NCBI GenBank assembly: GCA_947846985.1
Contig: CANTUZ010000005.1
Coordinates: 22,974,389-23,038,388 of the forward strand
Direction: 5' to 3'
From: Fratercula arctica
Taxonomy: Eukaryota > Chordata > Aves > Charadriiformes > Alcidae
DNA: 64,000 nt
The notes below the pieces were generated by a model. It had not been told where the DNA came from and ran no database searches. It saw only the letters and a list, made by a program, of their open reading frames with translations. Positions within the stretch are counted from its first letter, which is position 1. Each line of letters begins with the position of its first letter. Positions 60,201-64,000 of this stretch are shown here, piece after piece. A program made the translations under genes and the position numbers.

Positions 60201-63200
60201 GTTTGCGCACGTGTGTTAGTTTCTTCCAAAGCAGAGCACACGGGTGCAGGGTACAAGCTGTGCACGGACAGATCTGTGTTCATTTTCCCTGCGGACACTC
60301 TTCACATGCAGTAAATAACTGAACTACCTCCCACTCAGTGGAGTTTTGTAGCAAGCTACTTGTCGCAAGCTATTCTTAAGCGTTATTCTTAGTGTGGGGT
60401 GCGGAGCAGCGCTCTGAATTCAGACCTTTGCACAGAGGGGCACAGAATTCCCTAAGTAACGTGGTTCATTCACAGAAGAGAAAGCGTTATTTTTAATTTA
60501 GTTATGTCGGATTTTAAAAAGAAAATTCAAATGTCTGAGTAAATGAAGCTACCCATCTAGTAACATTTATCTGAAAACAGAAATTGTTTTTCTAGACTGT
60601 TGCTGCTTCTGGAAGAGAAGTCAAAGGTTCTGTGCACATTCAAGAGTTAGCCTTTGCTTTCAAATAAATAAAAAACAGATATCACTGCATTACTATGTAA
60701 TGGCACCCTAACATGTTCAAAAGCATTTTGACAGCTAGCAGAAGAGTGCCTGTTATTTTAAGAAGACACCAATTCCCACCTCTCTAAGCACCACAAAACT
60801 ACCAGCCTGTACACTAAACTCAGCTTTCTTCTGCATGAGCACAGCTGGGAATTTACTTATTAAAAACATCAGTGTATTCTGACCCGTGGTAGATGGGGGG
60901 AAACCAGAAGAAATTACAGTGCAATAACCTAGCTCTGATCCCACCCTTACTTACACTGCCTTGGAATATTTAGTAACACAGAAGGGAAATTCGTACCGAT
61001 GAAATATAAATAAAAATAACGGTAACGTGCCAAGGGGATGAGCTCTGCACTACTCACTTGCAAGGTAGCGTGGGGTGATGGTACACACATTCATCTCCAT
61101 TTTTACAGGCAGGCCAGTACTTGCAGCGCTCAAGCACCTTCTCCTGTTTTTGCAGCACATTTAACTGTTCCATATCCACTAGGAAGGAAAGAAAAAAGAA
61201 AAAAAAACAAACAAGCAAGCTGTGACCTTTATGATTCAATATGCAATTTGGCGTACACATAGTTGAAGTTGATAGTATTTCCTATTCTCTCTCTCCTTTT
61301 AACCCAATTCTTGATAAGCCTCTATTAATCAAAAAAAGTCATGACAATAAAAATTTACAGGCATATAACCTGAAGAAAATTTCCCAAACTACAAAATTAA
61401 AGAAGTCAAAATATTGGACTGAAAGCTGCTTTTTGGCGATTAGAAAAAAAAATGATCAAACTTGCACATTTATGAGCAAAATATATTAATTTTCTTCACA
61501 AATCCAAATTGAGGCACGAAAGTCAATCAGACCAGATCTTGATCAGACAAGACAAAGATTCTTCAACTGAACTTTACGACTGTTCTGCTGAACCAACTGT
61601 TAATAATAGCTATGCTCCCCTTCTCTAAGATACTTTTAGCTCTAGAAAATTATTTCAAGAGATAAAGTAAAATAAAAAAAAATATTTTTTTTAAAAAATC
61701 AATTTTTACACCAGATGATAGATACAATTTGTTAGTATGGGGGCACACACTGAAGAAGAACCACTTTCATGTAATTTGCTTGGACAGATACCACACTCAC
61801 TTCAGTTAACCAGAACCCAGACTCCAATCCAAAAAGTATTTTAAGAAACACCAAGCTATACGCGTAGTACTTCTGCAGCCAGGGAGACTGCAGGGACATG
61901 GCCGTAAAAGATCTTTCACTTTTCCCCCCATGGGTTTTTCATAATTGCATTGCACATTTACAGCTGGATCCATGAAATTTAAGAGTTCTCTGTATAGCTT
62001 CAAATACTATTATTTATTTATTTCAGAAAATTTGGATGCACTGCTACTATGGAAAATAAAGGTCTTTATTTTCATAAGAAAACTAAAAAAATAAATGAAT
62101 CCAAGTTCGGTCTTAAGGAAAGTATTGAAGAGGTCTATGAAAAAACAATATCCTCTGTATTTTTCATCACCATGTCAGCGTTCTAAACAATTCAAACCTA
62201 TGCTTCAGCAAGCAACTTCCAATGTTATTCAAAAGGTATCCTGAATATACAAACCTTAAGTGAAATCAACCACTGTTTAAGTTTTACTTTCAGGGATTTT
62301 AGCAACCTGACTCTACCAACACCTTACCCTTACCAGGCTCCTTTTGATGCCACAAATTTAGACAGAAACATTAGAACCACCTGACATATTTTTTGAAGCT
62401 CAAGGCACGGCAAAATGTTTGTCGTAAAATCTCCTGTCCATCATCATGGGGACAAATGATAATGGGTCCCCCAGAAGTGCAGATTTCTGGCAATGAAGAC
62501 AAACTACATTTTCAAAAGAAAAAAACCCAAATTTTACCAATACCGAGATGTGTGGAGAATTACGTACGTGCCATATTGCTCGAGTTTACCAAGATAAAGG
62601 CTTCTAAAGATATGGCCCCACTGAAATACCACATTTCATTTGCCTAAAGAATGTTCTAATTTGAAGTATAAACACCATCACTTTGATTTCGTAACAACGG
62701 TATCTCCAAGAGTTCTATCCACAATCAAACCACCACATTAAGTTAGATCCTGTTGGTAAGCAGAATTACCGTCACAGCTGTCTAGCTGCCTGGTTACAAT
62801 TTGCATCTGCTGTGCTCGAAAGCCTTTTAATCCTTTGCCAACACACATATTTTGGGTAACTGGCTTTAATCCTTCAGTTATACACAGATCTTCCTCTTCT
62901 TGATCAGAAAGGTATCCTGGTGGACTGGGCACGCCGTCCAGTGTCACAATGAACTTGGGACTAGCAGGTTTCTCTGGCTGCGCAAGTTGGTCTCTATCAA
63001 ACAAAGAAACAGAGTAAAAATAGATTTTCTGACTCGAGAGGTTTGAGTAAAAGTGTGCTGTGCTAGTAACTAAAAGTAGTACAAGCTGATCTATGGAGAG
63101 TCACGCAGTAACAAACCTTCTTTTAATACTACTATAATATACTCCAGTTAACAGTTTGACTTCTCGTCTCCCTGAAGCACTAGTAAGAAATAGTTTTTCA

Positions 63201-63264
63201 ATGGCATTCAGCAGAGAATTTGCAGGTACATTGCAGTTTGTTCCATTGTGCTCAACAGATATAT
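57249..63264 (-). CDS. ZC3H14: ZC3H14, C-terminal part with five CCCH zinc fingers (7 exons; 5' part outside window)
   Basis: ZC3H14 (also called MSUT2, related to yeast Nab2 and fly dNab2) is a nuclear polyadenosine RNA-binding protein that controls poly(A) tail length and mRNA quality. The exons read, in order, a conserved PASPKFIVTLDGVPSPPGYL segment, then five fingers. Finger 1 is CKYWPACKNGDECVYH. Finger 2 (CKVFPNCKFADKCLFIH) spans an intron. Finger 3 is CKYDAKCTKPDCPYTH, finger 4 CRFFPACKKMECPFYH and finger 5 CRFNTQCTRPDCTFYH. All Cys and His ligands are present. The protein ends in WTRTQT then Ser-Glu. Phases match at all six junctions. The gene converges on EML5, as I recall for human chromosome 14. 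The N-terminal PWI-like domain lies beyond the right edge. Confidence 0.94.
57838..57944 (-). CDS. ZC3H14: ZC3H14 coding exon 6 of 7 in window (zinc finger 5)
   Basis: The acceptor is CTTTCACTTTCAG and the donor GTAAGA. It encodes HCRFNTQCTRPDCTFYHPT, the fifth finger, then the conserved tail VPPRHALKWTRTQT, leaving AG of a Ser codon. The following intron is 57256-57837. Confidence 0.95.
58816..58910 (-). CDS. ZC3H14: ZC3H14 coding exon 5 of 7 in window (zinc finger 4)
   Basis: The acceptor is TTTTCTACTGTTAG and the donor GTAAGA. It encodes a Pro/Ser-rich spacer (APLPTPSISSSSP), then LCRFFPACKKMECPFYHPK, a C-X5-C-X4-C-X3-H finger, ending in phase 0. The following intron is 57945-58815. Confidence 0.95.
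59958..60094 (-). CDS. ZC3H14: ZC3H14 coding exon 4 of 7 in window (zinc fingers 2 and 3)
   Basis: The acceptor is TTCCCTCAG and the donor GTGAGC. It encodes VFPNCKFADKCLFIHPN, then CKYDAKCTKPDCPYTH and ASRRTPHSSPKP, and leaves one base of an Ala codon. The C6 run at about 59976-59981 keeps the frame. The following intron is 58911-59957. Confidence 0.95.
61058..61178 (-). CDS. ZC3H14: ZC3H14 coding exon 3 of 7 in window (zinc finger 1)
   Basis: The acceptor is CTTTCCTTCCTAG and the donor GTGAGT. It encodes VDMEQLNVLQKQEKVLER, then CKYWPACKNGDECVYHHP, a C-X5-C-X5-C-X3-H finger, and LPC, whose Cys starts finger 2. It leaves AA of a Lys codon. The following intron is 60095-61057. Confidence 0.95.
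62770..62993 (-). CDS. ZC3H14: ZC3H14 coding exon 2 of 7 in window
   Basis: The acceptor is TTGTTTGATAG and the donor GTAATT. It encodes DQLAQPEKPASPKFIVTLDG, then VPSPPGYLSDQEEEDLCITE and LKGFRAQQMQIVTRQLDS. PASPKFIVTLDGVPSPPGY is a strongly conserved ZC3H14 signature just before the zinc fingers. It enters in phase 2 and leaves one base of a Val codon. The intron to the next exon is 61179-62769. Confidence 0.93.
63117..63264 (-). CDS. ZC3H14: ZC3H14 candidate coding exon (first in window); boundaries uncertain
   Basis: The open frame runs into a donor (AAGAAG then GTTTGT) in phase 2, exactly what the next exon needs (AG plus A for Arg). It reads NCNVPANSLLNAIEKLFLT, then GRREVKLLTGVYYSSIKRR. 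The acceptor used here is GAGCTTTCAG. Other AGs inside the exon (after TTTCTTACT, and in GTGCTTCAG) could also serve. I do not recognise the sequence in human ZC3H14; only a weak likeness to the SLRVLSGHLMQTR region is visible. It may be a diverged or alternative exon, or not an exon. The stretch from 63265 to the right edge holds no other clear exon. Confidence 0.42.
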
Positions 63265-63504
63265 CTGAAAGCTCATTTACAGACATGATCAAATAAAGGA
63301 AAGTGATTAATCTTTTGAGGAATTTACAGTTTTGAGACAAAAAAAGTGAGGGTAACTACCATTCCTGGAATCATGAACCTTTTAACACAAAAAACAGGTG
63401 TCTCCTCTGAAATACTGACCAACGCATTATGGAACAGTGGGTGTAAAGAGTTTTTAGGACTAGGAAGAGAGAACTGAAATACTGACAGTAAGAACTTCAG
63501 CATT

Positions 63505-63730
63505 CAGCCTGATCGGAAGATCTGTCTAGCCTAGTATCCTGTATCTGACAGGAGTCAACATGGATAAAAGACGGATTATAAAAATAAGGGATGTATATAT
63601 TTTCTCCAGTCTTCCACTGTCCCACCCATTTCACCCTAGGGATTTCCTGAATGCCACGTGATTCTAAATATTTGGAAAATGCACTAAGGAGTTCTCCTCT
63701 TTGACAGACAGTAACAGTATAAACTTTGCT
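63505..63730 (+). mobile_element. Candidate ancient interspersed repeat
   Basis: GATCTGTCTAGCCTAGTATCC followed by TGTATCTGACAG resembles a widespread sauropsid repeat opening (CCATCTAGCCCAGTATCCTG). It lies in a ZC3H14 intron or beyond its uncertain exon. A 108-codon open frame on the - strand here is most likely chance. Confidence 0.35.
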
Positions 63731-64000
63731 TCTCTCTGAAATTAGGCTAAGAGCACCTACAGTGTTGAATGCCTTTAAGAAGAGAGAAAACCAACACATT
63801 AAAAACATGCAAAAATTTACCACTCTCCTGCAGCACAGTCACAGTTTTCAACTGTGACATTGTGAGGTCAACCTTTTGGGTATGTTTCTTCTTTGTTAGT
63901 TTTATTTTTAATTAACACAGGCTGTTCAATGCCACATGGAAAGGAAACATTAAGAGTTTCTCAAACACAGCAGCCCACTGTGATGAAGTGCATCCCATTG

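Noticed and set aside
63497..63823. 108-codon - strand frame upstream of the ZC3H14 exons
   Set aside because: It overlaps a candidate old repeat and does not match ZC3H14 as I know it. It has no acceptor and donor pair that fits phase.

Overview
The window is vertebrate nuclear DNA, almost certainly from a bird. Genes are split into short GT-AG exons in AT-rich introns. The interspersed repeats I can recognise with confidence are CR1 retroposons of the avian type, with 3' ends reading CATAGAATCATAGAATGG and its complement. There are no operons, tRNA or rRNA genes, CRISPR arrays or bacterial features.

Two protein-coding genes lie tail to tail. From 891 to 48306 on the + strand are the last 29 coding exons of EML5 (echinoderm microtubule-associated protein-like 5), whose 5' third lies off the left edge. 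I placed every acceptor and donor by eye. The phases agree at all 28 junctions, and the exon lengths add up to 3,687 nt, which is 1,228 codons plus the stop. This segment holds the rest of the second EML module, an acidic serine-rich linker, and the whole third module (HELP motif plus WD40 propellers). Two exons are microexons of 15 nt (18425-18439) and 21 nt (32690-32710); each could be skipped without changing frame.

From 57249 to about 63264 on the - strand are the last seven coding exons of ZC3H14, the polyadenosine RNA-binding protein related to yeast Nab2. Its five C-terminal CCCH zinc fingers are all intact. The first of these seven exons (63117-63264) is less certain than the others.

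Between the two stop codons (48306 and 57249) lie 8.9 kb with no convincing gene. This stretch has proximal and distal polyadenylation signals in the EML5 direction, a GC- and CpG-rich patch at about 50.7-51.6 kb, and a UTR-like AT-rich end at 56.3-56.4 kb with a Pumilio-type motif. A very long alternative EML5 3' UTR that ends close to the ZC3H14 3' end is plausible but inferred.

The rest is intron, including a 10.1-kb intron at 18440-28562. The introns contain three clear CR1 copies, one candidate older LINE fragment, candidate old SINE-like pieces, simple repeats and several short tandem duplications. I found no undescribed gene system. The points most worth checking are the two EML5 microexons, the uncertain ZC3H14 exon, and the 3'-end arrangement of the convergent pair.
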